From positions 1 through 5,977 of the forward strand of contig JACRQB010000194.1 in NCBI GenBank assembly GCA_016222925.1: DNA of 5,977 nt, read 5' to 3'. A model generated the notes under the pieces. That model had not been told where the DNA came from, did not search any database, and was given only the letters and a program-made list of their open reading frames with translations. A program made the translations under genes and the position numbers. Origin of the DNA: Nitrospirota bacterium (GTDB lineage Bacteria; Nitrospirota; Nitrospiria; Nitrospirales; Nitrospiraceae). This document shows positions 1 to 5,530 of the stretch, one piece after another (positions within the stretch are counted from its first letter, which is position 1; each line of letters begins with the position of its first letter).

Positions 1-1017
1 CAACTCTCCGAGTTCGACTTTCCGTTCGATCCATCCCTGGTCGCGTCGCAGCCCGTTATCCCGCGTGACTGCGCAAGATTGCTGGTTTTGGATCGAGCAA
101 CCCAACAACTGACCCATCGTCAGGTAGCCGAGCTTCCTGCATTGTTGGAGCCGGGTGACCTTCTTGTCGTGAACGACACAAAGGTGATGGCCGCACGAGT
201 ATCTGGAGTCAAGAAACCGACTGGGACACCTGTTGAGGTGTTGTTTGTGAAGGATCTTGGGGATCAGCGATGGGAAATCATGGTGAAAGGTTCGTTCCGC
301 GTCGGCCAGGTTATTGAATTCGATCAACAATCCCGCGCAACTATCGTGAAGCGTGATGCGACGGGCACCGAAGTGTTGGTGGACAGTCCGGTTCCAATGA
401 CACAATTATTTCAAGCACGAGGGGTCATGCCGCTTCCGCCGTACATGAAGCGCGCAGTGACTCAGGAAGATCATCGCTGGTATCAGACGGTCTTTGCCAA
501 ACACGAGGGCGCGATTGCTGCCCCGACGGCGGGGCTTCACTTTACGGAGGACTTGTTTAGACGACTACGCGATGCGGCCATCAACGTCGCGACTGTGACC
601 CTCCATGTTGGTCCTGGTACGTTCAAGCCGGTGATGACAGAGCGGATCGAGGACCACCGGATGGGGGGGGAAGTATTTCACGTCAGTGAGGAAACCGCTG
701 TCGCAATCGTACAGGCGAAGCAGGGTGGTGGCAGGGTGGTGGCTGTTGGCACGACAGTGGTTCGTACACTTGAAACAGTCGCTCAAGAGAAGGGATGGAT
801 CGTTCCGATGTCCGGTGAAAGCCGTCTCTTTATTACGCCGGGGTTCCAGTTCAAAGTCGTCGATGCCCTCATGACGAATTTTCACCTCCCACGAACCACG
901 CTGCTCATGTTGGTCTCAGCCTTCGCCGGAATCGAGCCCATTCGCAGGGCCTATGAAGAAGCAGTCAACGAGCGGTATCGCTTCTATAGCTATGGCGACG
1001 CGATGCTGATTCTCTGA
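1..1017 (+). CDS. queA: S-adenosylmethionine:tRNA ribosyltransferase-isomerase (QueA), 5' end cut by window
   Basis: QueA transfers and isomerises the ribosyl part of S-adenosylmethionine onto 7-aminomethyl-7-deazaguanine in tRNA, giving epoxyqueuosine at the wobble position of GUN anticodons; it is a cytoplasmic enzyme. Reading frame 1 is open from base 1 and encodes 338 residues to the TGA at 1015-1017. The first visible residues (QLSEFDFPFDPSLVASQP) match the normal N-terminus, so only the start codon and perhaps one or two more lie upstream. A start at TTG 79 would wrongly remove about 26 conserved residues. Family signatures, numbered from base 1, are GVMPLPPYM around 141-149, AAPTAGLHF at 173-181, VTLHVGPGTF at 199-208, and the C-terminal YRFYSYGDAMLI. 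The length fits the family (about 340-355). The frame is intact, including across a G8 run at 663-670. No strong terminator follows. Its last third is duplicated at 2101-2255. Confidence 0.97.
   Translation, partial: QLSEFDFPFDPSLVASQPVIPRDCARLLVLDRATQQLTHRQVAELPALLEPGDLLVVNDTKVMAARVSGVKKPTGTPVEVLFVKDLGDQRWEIMVKGSFRVGQVIEFDQQSRATIVKRDATGTEVLVDSPVPMTQLFQARGVMPLPPYMKRAVTQEDHRWYQTVFAKHEGAIAAPTAGLHFTEDLFRRLRDAAINVATVTLHVGPGTFKPVMTERIEDHRMGGEVFHVSEETAVAIVQAKQGGGRVVAVGTTVVRTLETVAQEKGWIVPMSGESRLFITPGFQFKVVDALMTNFHLPRTTLLMLVSAFAGIEPIRRAYEEAVNERYRFYSYGDAMLIL
838..990 (+). repeat. Direct repeat, copy 1 (inside intact queA)
   Basis: This part of queA recurs at 2101-2252 in the same orientation. Over the clean in-frame stretch 850-990 (47 codons) I count by hand 28 differences in 141 bases, about 80% identity. 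The longest identical block is 22 bp, at 857-878. The two copies bracket the minus-strand segment 1018-2100. Confidence 0.9.
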
Positions 1018-1216
1018 ATCGCAACGGTGCTCCATAGGAATTCTCATCTTTTTTTGAGCGTTTCCATCTCACTGGCTTCCGGATAGCCGCCGACCTGTGA
1101 AAGGCTGAGGTCGGTTATCGGTTGTGAGTTGCGTTGAGTTGTGAATGAGCGAAGCACATCTGCGGTGATGTCACACGATACGGTCAGAAGGCTTCGATTT
1201 GGTTTTTGATGCTGAA
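1018..1216. other. Gene-poor spacer between queA and the nucleotidyltransferase pseudogene
   Basis: This stretch of about 200 bases holds no gene I can support. A minus-strand frame (stop near 1044) stays open across it and into the end of the pseudogene. It encodes about 50 residues with no motif I recognise and no ribosome binding site at a start. It contains a T7 run (1049-1055) and the weak hairpin at 1090-1114. It may be decayed sequence that came in with the neighbouring minus-strand genes. Confidence 0.5.
1090..1114 (+). terminator. Possible weak hairpin downstream of queA
   Basis: CCGACCT at 1090-1096 pairs with AGGTCGG at 1108-1114, a 7-bp stem with an 11-base loop, 72 bases after the queA stop. 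No T tract follows, only GT-rich sequence, so it is a poor intrinsic terminator on either strand. It may simply lie in decayed sequence. Confidence 0.2.
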
Positions 1217-1725
1217 CTATTGCCCCGTGGTTGACGATAGATTCTGGCAAAACAGTTCAACGGTCGTGCGGAATAGAAAGAGGGCTGTATCCTGGGGAGA
1301 GGCTGCGAGAGCTGATTGTGCGGTGATACGAATGTCCTCAGCGCTGATCCGGTTTCCAAATCCACATCGGTACCACGGCGTAGCTTCGCGAGCACGAAAT
1401 CGAGTGGTGTGAGGACACGGATGCGGAGATTCGGCCGATCAACCAACATCGTCGACCGATCTCGGTAACCTGGAGGCATGGCGACAATCGACCAGCCTGA
1501 AAAGTTTTGCGTCAAATCCGCCGGAACCTGTGCCCTGGTCAGAAAGTCCAATAAGCTGCCAATCGGACCGGCTACTTCAGCATCCACATCGTGAGTGGCG
1601 CGACCTGCAATCCCGTAGGCCGGTAACGCCAGAGCGCCGATGAGGAGAAGATCAAGCGTGTCCCCAGATTCGGTGACATAGCGTGTGAGAAGGGAGACCA
1701 GCTGGTCAAGAGTGAGAGTAGGCAA
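1217..1725 (-). pseudogene. Frameshifted nucleotidyltransferase (DUF6036/AbiEii-like, pol-beta fold)
   Basis: The N-terminal frame starts best at TTG 1725, with GAGG about 9 bases upstream, and runs about 126 codons. It carries the minimal nucleotidyltransferase pattern: LLLIGALALPAYGI, then RATHDVDAEV with the D-x-D metal-binding pair. It reaches TPLDFVLAKLRRGTDVDLE and then loses the family pattern. The expected C-terminal part continues in another minus frame from about 1348 to the TAG at 1217-1219: ISAEDIRITAQSALAAS, then PQDTALFLFRTTVELFCQN. Joined, they give about 169 residues. The helix normally expected between DLE and ISAED looks about 8-10 residues short, so a small deletion that also shifted the frame at about 1346-1356 is the simplest explanation. 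The broken N-terminal frame reads on to about 1171. Such proteins occur as stand-alone nucleotidyltransferases and as toxin-like partners; the role here is unknown. It starts inside the end of the upstream minus-strand gene, which suggests translational coupling. Confidence 0.75.
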
Positions 1726-2047
1726 AGTAGAGCGCCTCGGCAAAGGTCCGGTAATCTCGATCGTCGATTGGCCCAGGAGTGGTCGGGAGCGGGGCACGGT
1801 TCAAGACGAAGGTGATGAGTCGTCGATAGTGTGTGTACCAGCGGCATGCTGTGAGATAGGCGGCCTGTACGGCTGGCTCCGAGCTCCACGGTGTCAGATC
1901 CAGCCGGTCATTGACTAAAATTTCAAGCCAAAGCACTCGCCGACCACGGGCCGTACGAATGGCTTCCTCAATAGATGACGTGCCCAAGTAAGCTGGTAAC
2001 AACCGCAGTGTGGGGGCTGTCGGGGGTGTTGTGCCAGAAGGAGTCAC
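1706..2047 (-). CDS. Hypothetical protein upstream of and overlapping the nucleotidyltransferase
   Basis: I do not recognise this protein. From the GTG at 2047 it would have 113 residues. It contains IEEAIRTARGRRVLWLEIL, a Trp/Tyr-rich centre (CRWYTHYRRLITFVLNRAP) and the C-terminus FAEALYFAYSHS. It has no signal peptide or convincing membrane segment. Its stop (1706-1708) lies inside the first codons of the nucleotidyltransferase, a normal two-gene operon overlap, and this is the best evidence that it is or was a real gene. The same frame is open up to an ATG at 2134, but that start lies inside the queA remnant on the opposite strand, so those residues are unlikely to be native. No clear Shine-Dalgarno precedes GTG 2047. 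The gene may have been beheaded at the segment boundary near 2100. Confidence 0.45.
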   Translation of the reverse strand: MTPSGTTPPTAPTLRLLPAYLGTSSIEEAIRTARGRRVLWLEILVNDRLDLTPWSSEPAVQAAYLTACRWYTHYRRLITFVLNRAPLPTTPGPIDDRDYRTFAEALYFAYSHS

Positions 2048-2100
2048 AGTCGCAGTGTAGCATAGCACTGTCAAAATGGAGAGCCGTAGAGAGATGGAGT

Positions 2101-2252
2101 CCAGGGTTCCATTTAAGATCGTCGATGCCCTCATGACGAACTTCCACCTCCCGCGGACTATGTTATTGATGCTGGTGTCAGCCTCCGCCGGGACCGAGCC
2201 GATACGGAAGGCCTATGAACAAGCGGTCAGGGAGCGATATCGCTTCTACAGC
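2101..2252 (+). repeat. Direct repeat, copy 2 (queA remnant)
   Basis: Partner of 838-990, same orientation, offset 1262 bases over the aligned part. The identical 22-bp block is at 2119-2140 (copy 1: 857-878) and is the best candidate for a crossover point. Confidence 0.9.
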
Positions 2253-2255
2253 TAA
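2101..2255 (+). pseudogene. queA: Remnant of queA 3' end (second copy of the QueA C-terminus)
   Basis: In frame from 2112 to the TAA at 2253-2255 it reads 47 residues, FKIVDALMTNFHLPRT then MLLMLVSASAGTEPIRKAYE then QAVRERYRFYS. Forty of these 47 match the intact QueA C-terminus. It has no start and no upstream QueA domains. Homology continues upstream to 2101 but with a one-base deletion in the Gln codon near 2110. The frame ends at TAA where intact queA has Tyr, so the GDAMLI tail is lost or decayed. By my hand count 25 of 47 codons differ, 18 of them synonymously. The two copies therefore diverged mostly while both were under coding selection, as expected for alleles or orthologues rather than a recent duplication. 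It lies 27 bases from the convergent SurA_N gene. Confidence 0.88.
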
Positions 2256-2282
2256 AGCATAGCGTAACAAAGCGAGCTGGTT

Positions 2283-2894
2283 TTACAGCAGTTCGCGGCG
2301 GATCGTGACTGGTAGTTTGGCTTTCATGGACTGTTGGAATGAGACCAGGGCTCGTTGCTGTTTCTGTAAGAGCATGTCATCCAGCACACGTTGCTTGGCC
2401 TCTGCCGCCTTCGCGGGATCGGAATCTTGTGGTCTGGTCATCAGAGACTGTCCTTCGGCAATCTCTGCCGGCGTGAGGGCAACGGAATCTCTGACGATCA
2501 TCCGGGCCTTATTCGCCAGGACTTCTTGGTGCTGGATCGACTCAAACGCGGCTGGGGTGAGATGATTAGCGGCTAGTACGCGTTTGCCCATTTCTTCGGC
2601 TGCGATGATCCAGATACGACTATCGACCAGTTGTCCGACGACGAATTCCTTGAACTCTTCTTCCTTGAAATCGGTCTTGACGTTGTCTTTGTAGATCCGG
2701 TGCATATTTTCATAGGTGCGCTTAAATTCGTCGAGGGAGACCGATTGATCCCCGACCGTGGCAACGGGTCCGCCGGCTTGTTCCCCGAATCCCCACCAGC
2801 CCATCGTAATTATGAAAGCAACCGCCAAAAGCCCCATGATGGACTTGAGGAGCCACGGGTAGTTGTGAGCAGCATCGCGCATTGTCTTAATCAT
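2283..2894 (-). CDS. Membrane-anchored SurA N-terminal-domain protein without PPIase domain
   Basis: This 203-residue protein resembles the N-terminal part of SurA/PpiD-type periplasmic chaperones. After a short cytoplasmic start (MIKTMRDAAHNYPW) comes one membrane helix at about residues 15-33, ending in GWWGFGEQ, as in PpiD-like uncleaved anchors. The chaperone-type motif follows at about 44-64 (VATVGDQSVSLDEFKRTYEN), and the rest is charged helix (FKEEEFKEFVVGQLVDSRIW, then a Lys/Gln-rich C-terminal helix). The parvulin rotamase domain is absent, so it is probably a holdase or assembly factor acting on the periplasmic face; the substrate is unknown. The ATG at 2894 is supported by AGGAAGAGGG at 2900-2909, 5 bases upstream. 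It is transcribed divergently from the RDD-mre genes, probably from the promoter at 2924-2952. I see no sign of truncation: proteins of this type without PPIase exist in other bacteria. Confidence 0.82.
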   Translation of the reverse strand: MIKTMRDAAHNYPWLLKSIMGLLAVAFIITMGWWGFGEQAGGPVATVGDQSVSLDEFKRTYENMHRIYKDNVKTDFKEEEFKEFVVGQLVDSRIWIIAAEEMGKRVLAANHLTPAAFESIQHQEVLANKARMIVRDSVALTPAEIAEGQSLMTRPQDSDPAKAAEAKQRVLDDMLLQKQQRALVSFQQSMKAKLPVTIRRELL

Positions 2895-2899
2895 CTAAA

Positions 2900-2909
2900 C
2901 CCTCTTCCT
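2900..2909 (-). promoter_or_regulatory. Ribosome binding site fixing the SurA_N start
   Basis: The minus strand reads AGGAAGAGGG, 5 bases before ATG 2894. It supports this ATG over the in-frame ATG four codons later. Confidence 0.65.
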
Positions 2910-2923
2910 TTTGTGAAGCCAAC

Positions 2924-2952
2924 AGTGTACGTATGGACAGGTCGGAAGGCAA
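2924..2952 (-). promoter_or_regulatory. Probable sigma70-type promoter for the SurA_N gene
   Basis: On the minus strand, TTGCCT (2952-2947) and TACACT (2929-2924) are separated by exactly 17 bases. Each hexamer matches the consensus at four of six positions. The predicted start of transcription, near 2917, gives a leader of about 20-25 bases that contains the Shine-Dalgarno at 2900-2909. Confidence 0.45.
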
Positions 2953-3096
2953 GAGCCGCTTTTGACGCGGATGGCCGGAGGTGGGATCCAGTAGCTGGTT
3001 TCTGGAGTGTGCCGAACGGTTGTGTCTTTCGCGGAGAGTCATGTGAGGAGTTAGGATGGCTCCGAAAACAGCACTCCAAAAAAGATTGTACTTTGT

Positions 3097-3125
3097 TTGT
3101 GCAAGTTGGTGTATTTTGTTATACT
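3097..3125 (+). promoter_or_regulatory. Extended -10 promoter for the RDD-mreBCD transcript
   Basis: TATACT at 3120-3125 is preceded by TG at 3117-3118, giving an extended -10 (TGnTATACT). A TTGTGC at 3097-3102 lies at 17-base spacing. Transcription would start near 3132, leaving a leader of about 20 bases with the Shine-Dalgarno at 3140-3145. The surrounding A/T-rich stretch contrasts with the GC-rich coding sequence. I see no other good promoter before mreB, so it may also drive the mre genes. Confidence 0.6.
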
Positions 3126-3139
3126 TTGCCACTAATTAG

Positions 3140-3145
3140 AAGGAG
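3140..3145 (+). promoter_or_regulatory. Ribosome binding site fixing the TTG start of the RDD gene
   Basis: AAGGAG lies 5 bases before TTG 3151. No ATG or GTG in the right frame has comparable support, so this site decides the unusual start codon. Confidence 0.75.
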
Positions 3146-3150
3146 ATCCC

Positions 3151-3609
3151 TTGGCAGGGGATTTGCTAACCTCGACGGCGCTAGAAGCAAGAGTCTATCC
3201 GAAGGCCCATGTCCTGAATAGATTCATTGCGAAGTTAATTGATCTGTTCATTGTCGTCGCTGCCGGCGAAATCGCTCCTCCGGTCGGCTTTCTGTCAGGC
3301 CTGGCCTACATTTTAATAGCTGACGGGTTTGCAGGAGGAAAAAGTATCGGCAAACGGTTGGTTGGTCTGCAAACTACGCGATTGGATGGCCGAGATACGG
3401 CTGGCTTCCGAGAATCGATCATCCGGAATCTTCCACTGGGCGGTGCCCTGATAGCGTATGCGGTCCCATATGTTGGATGGCTCGTCGCGCTGGCTATTTT
3501 AGCGTTTGAAAGTTTTTTGATCATTGGGAATGAGCAAGGTCGTCGGCTGGGTGATGAAGTAGCAAGAACGCACGTGTTAGACGCCGGTCAACTTTCGGTT
3601 CCGGATTAG
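3151..3609 (+). CDS. RDD-family integral membrane protein
   Basis: This 152-residue protein has the RDD-family pattern: Arg24 in NRFIAKLID with Asp31 in the first membrane helix (about 23-40), then a hydrophobic segment (about 44-58) ending in Asp58. Next comes the conserved loop GGKSIGKRLVGLQTTRLDG (about 62-80), a third hydrophobic stretch (about 96-125), and the C-terminal RRLGDEVARTHV. These match the family tail in which a short RRLGD motif follows the last helix. RDD proteins are poorly characterised; some are linked to transport, but nothing here shows a substrate. The TTG start is set by AAGGAG 5 bases upstream. It is the first gene after the 3097-3125 promoter and lies 67 bases before the mre genes on the same strand, so co-transcription is plausible. 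A link to cell-shape control would be inference only. Confidence 0.85.
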   Translation: MAGDLLTSTALEARVYPKAHVLNRFIAKLIDLFIVVAAGEIAPPVGFLSGLAYILIADGFAGGKSIGKRLVGLQTTRLDGRDTAGFRESIIRNLPLGGALIAYAVPYVGWLVALAILAFESFLIIGNEQGRRLGDEVARTHVLDAGQLSVPD

Positions 3610-3632
3610 GTTCGTCGTACACGAAGCACACA

Positions 3633-3656
3633 GGCTGAGCGCTGGATCGCTCGGCC
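3633..3656 (+). other. GC-rich hairpin in the leader just before the mreB start
   Basis: GGCTGAGCG (3633-3641) pairs with CGCTCGGCC (3648-3656), a 9-bp stem with one T-G pair and a six-base loop. It ends 8 bases before the Shine-Dalgarno of the mreB-mreC gene. No T tract follows, so it is not a standard terminator. It could affect transcript processing or translation, or be chance. Confidence 0.35.
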
Positions 3657-3663
3657 AAGATGA

Positions 3664-3669
3664 AGGGAG
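3664..3669 (+). promoter_or_regulatory. mreB: Ribosome binding site selecting GTG 3677 for mreB
   Basis: AGGGAG at 3664-3669 is spaced 7 bases from GTG 3677. The alternative ATG at 3695 (residue 7, where the conserved MFGWF begins) has only weak CCGGG upstream. Six residues (MGFPGN) are therefore added before the usual MreB N-terminus if GTG is used. Confidence 0.6.
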
Positions 3670-3676
3670 AGACGCC

Positions 3677-5530
3677 GTGGGGTTTCCGGGAAACATGTTT
3701 GGGTGGTTCTCCGACGACCTAGCGATTGATTTGGGCACTGCGACCACCCTCGTGTACGTCCATGGGAAGGGGATTGTTCTCAATGAGCCCTCCGTAGTCG
3801 CAGTTGAAAAGAAAAGCGAAAAAGTGCTGGCCGTCGGTACCGAGGCGAAGAAAATGCTCGGCCGCACGCCCGGGAATATTGTCGCCGTTCGGCCGATGAA
3901 GGAAGGCGTGATCGCCGATTTCGAGATGGCCGAGCAAATGTTGAAACATTTCATCCGTAAAGCCCACAATCGCAGCGCGTTTGTGCGGCCACGCATCATT
4001 ATCGGTGTGCCCTCCCGCATTACGCAGGTGGAGCAGCGGGCGGTGCGCGACTCAGCGGAATTGGCCGGGGCCCGAGAAGTCTATCTGATTGAAGAGCCGG
4101 TTGCTGCTGCGATCGGGTCCGGATTGCCGATCACGGAGCCGTCCGGCAACATGGTCGTCGATGTGGGAGGCGGGACGACGGACATTGCGGTCATTTCGCT
4201 CGGCGGGATCGTGTACAGCGAGTCTGTCAAGGTCGCCGGCGATCGGATGGACGAAGCGATCATGAATTACATCAAGAAGAAGTACAATCTGCTCATCGGC
4301 GAACATATGGCGGAACGGATTAAGTTTGAAATCGGGTCCGCCTACCCGTTCGAGGAGCGGAAAACCATGATGATCAAGGGTCGGGATTTGATTTCCGGCA
4401 TTCCCCGCACGTTGGTCATCGATGACGCTGAGATTCGTGAAGCGTTGCAAGAGCCCATCGGAACGATCGTGAATGCGATTAAGATTGCGTTGGAAAACAC
4501 CCCGCCTGAACTGGCCGGGGATATTATCGATCGCGGGATCGTATTAACCGGAGGCGGGTCGCTCCTGAAAGGGATGGATACCCGGTTCCGCGAAGAAACG
4601 AATTTACCGATTATTACGGTCGATGATCCGCTGACCTCCGGTAAGGTTCCATCCCTCATGCGGATGGTCAATTTACGCGTATCGTACAACGCTCGGCGTA
4701 TCGCTCTCGGTCTTGCCGTTATTCTCGTGCTCGGCTTCCTGCTTCTACCCGGCCAACTCCAAAGTGTTTTTCAATCGATGGGCAGTCCCCTAGGATGGGT
4801 TATCAGTTGGCCCCTCCAGGCCGTGGCGGGGATTCATGATCGGATCGCGGATATCTGGGGACGATATGTGGCTCTCCAAGGGGTTGAAGAAGAAAATCAA
4901 CAGTTGAAGCGAGAGCTGGATCTGCTCAAGGAACAAAACGGGCAACTGCGAGAAGCCTCGGCGGCGACGGAGCGGCTGTCGGCGTTGCTGGAGTTTAAGA
5001 GGCAAGCCCTTCCCACATCCGTGGCTGCCCAAGTGATCGGGCGTGATATCGGTAATTGGTACAAGACGATCATTCTGAACAAGGGGGCATCCGACGGGAT
5101 TCAATCAGACCAGGGCGTGATTACTCCGGCAGGTGTGGTCGGTCGCATCGTCAAGACTACGGCCTCCACGGCCGTTGTCCTGCTCGTGACCGATCCCAAT
5201 AATGCGATCGCCGGACTTATCCAACGCACGAGAGATGAGGGAATCGTCGAAGGGACGACGCAGGGACAGGCTCGACTCAAGTACATTCCGCTGTTGTCCA
5301 ACGCACGGCCTGGTGATCACGTCGTCACGTCAGGACTGGTTGGGGGGTTCCCCCGCGGTATACCGATCGGCACGATCATACGAATCGATAAAGAAGAGGA
5401 AGCGCTGTTCCAATCTGCGGAGCTTTCTCCGGAGGTAGATCCGAATCGGGTCGAGGACGTGTTAGTTATTCGGTCCCTCCCGCTTCCGACCGAAGGGGAG
5501 AGACTTGGCGTTCCAAAGCCCAAGCCATGA
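3677..5530 (+). CDS. mreB-mreC: In-frame MreB-MreC fusion: actin-like cell-shape protein joined to its membrane partner
   Basis: One open frame of 617 residues. Residues 1-320 are MreB, the actin-like ATPase that guides lateral wall synthesis: phosphate-1 loop DLAIDLGTATT (about 14-24), VRPMKEGVIADF, the IEEPVAAAIGSG region, phosphate-2 VVDVGGGTTD (160-169) and adenosine motif IVLTGGGSLLKG (288-299). The MreB part stops at DDPLT (316-320). MreB homologues normally continue about 25 residues with a VxxGxGKxL helix, and these are missing. SGKVPSL then leads to M328, where MreC begins: membrane helix about 341-357, coiled coil about 392-435, and the MreC core AQVIGRDIGNWYKTI (451-465), NKGASDGI, GVVGRIV and a Pro-rich tail. 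The MreC part, about 290 residues, is of normal length. Cytoplasmic MreB followed by one helix and periplasmic MreC is topologically consistent. Its end overlaps mreD by ATGA. A deletion or an assembly error at the join cannot be excluded from sequence alone. Confidence 0.9.
   Translation: MGFPGNMFGWFSDDLAIDLGTATTLVYVHGKGIVLNEPSVVAVEKKSEKVLAVGTEAKKMLGRTPGNIVAVRPMKEGVIADFEMAEQMLKHFIRKAHNRSAFVRPRIIIGVPSRITQVEQRAVRDSAELAGAREVYLIEEPVAAAIGSGLPITEPSGNMVVDVGGGTTDIAVISLGGIVYSESVKVAGDRMDEAIMNYIKKKYNLLIGEHMAERIKFEIGSAYPFEERKTMMIKGRDLISGIPRTLVIDDAEIREALQEPIGTIVNAIKIALENTPPELAGDIIDRGIVLTGGGSLLKGMDTRFREETNLPIITVDDPLTSGKVPSLMRMVNLRVSYNARRIALGLAVILVLGFLLLPGQLQSVFQSMGSPLGWVISWPLQAVAGIHDRIADIWGRYVALQGVEEENQQLKRELDLLKEQNGQLREASAATERLSALLEFKRQALPTSVAAQVIGRDIGNWYKTIILNKGASDGIQSDQGVITPAGVVGRIVKTTASTAVVLLVTDPNNAIAGLIQRTRDEGIVEGTTQGQARLKYIPLLSNARPGDHVVTSGLVGGFPRGIPIGTIIRIDKEEEALFQSAELSPEVDPNRVEDVLVIRSLPLPTEGERLGVPKPKP
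4643..4660 (+). promoter_or_regulatory. mreC: Possible internal start for separate MreC
   Basis: ATG 4658-4660 is in frame and lies just before the MreC membrane anchor (MRMVNLRVSYNARR). AAGG at 4643-4646 is 11 bases upstream, a weak and rather distant Shine-Dalgarno. It could be the original mreC start retained after the spacer was lost and might still yield free MreC of 290 residues. No stop exists that would yield free MreB. Confidence 0.3.

Noticed and set aside
1044..1250. 68-residue minus-strand frame behind the nucleotidyltransferase
   Set aside because: Its ATG lies inside the C-terminal coding part of the pseudogene, it has no clear ribosome binding site, and I recognise no motif. 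It may be decayed sequence, so it is described only as a spacer.
2054..2071. TTGACA with nearby TATGCT on the minus strand, a possible promoter for the hypothetical gene
   Set aside because: The two hexamers are only 4 bases apart, and no acceptable -10 lies 16-18 bases from TTGACA. An extended -10 reading (TGCTATGCT) would put the transcription start almost at GTG 2047.
1706..2134. Longer form of the hypothetical gene starting at ATG 2134
   Set aside because: The first 12 or so residues come from the opposite strand of the queA remnant, so the native gene cannot have begun there; GTG 2047 or a lost upstream start is more likely.
1018..2255. Insertion sequence or transposon between the queA copies
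   Set aside because: No transposase, terminal inverted repeats or short target-site duplication is visible; the bracketing repeats are queA coding sequence, which fits recombination better.
2631..3221. 196-residue plus-strand frame
   Set aside because: It lies antisense to the SurA_N gene, crosses both divergent promoters and overlaps the RDD start in another frame; it has no family features and is a shadow.
3633..3656. Hairpin before mreB as an intrinsic terminator
   Set aside because: The stem is strong, but AAGATGAAGG follows it instead of a T tract, and the Shine-Dalgarno of the next gene follows at once.
4052..4450. 132-residue minus-strand frame within the MreB region
   Set aside because: It is antisense to strongly conserved MreB codons, and the protein looks like reverse-complement GC-rich coding sequence.
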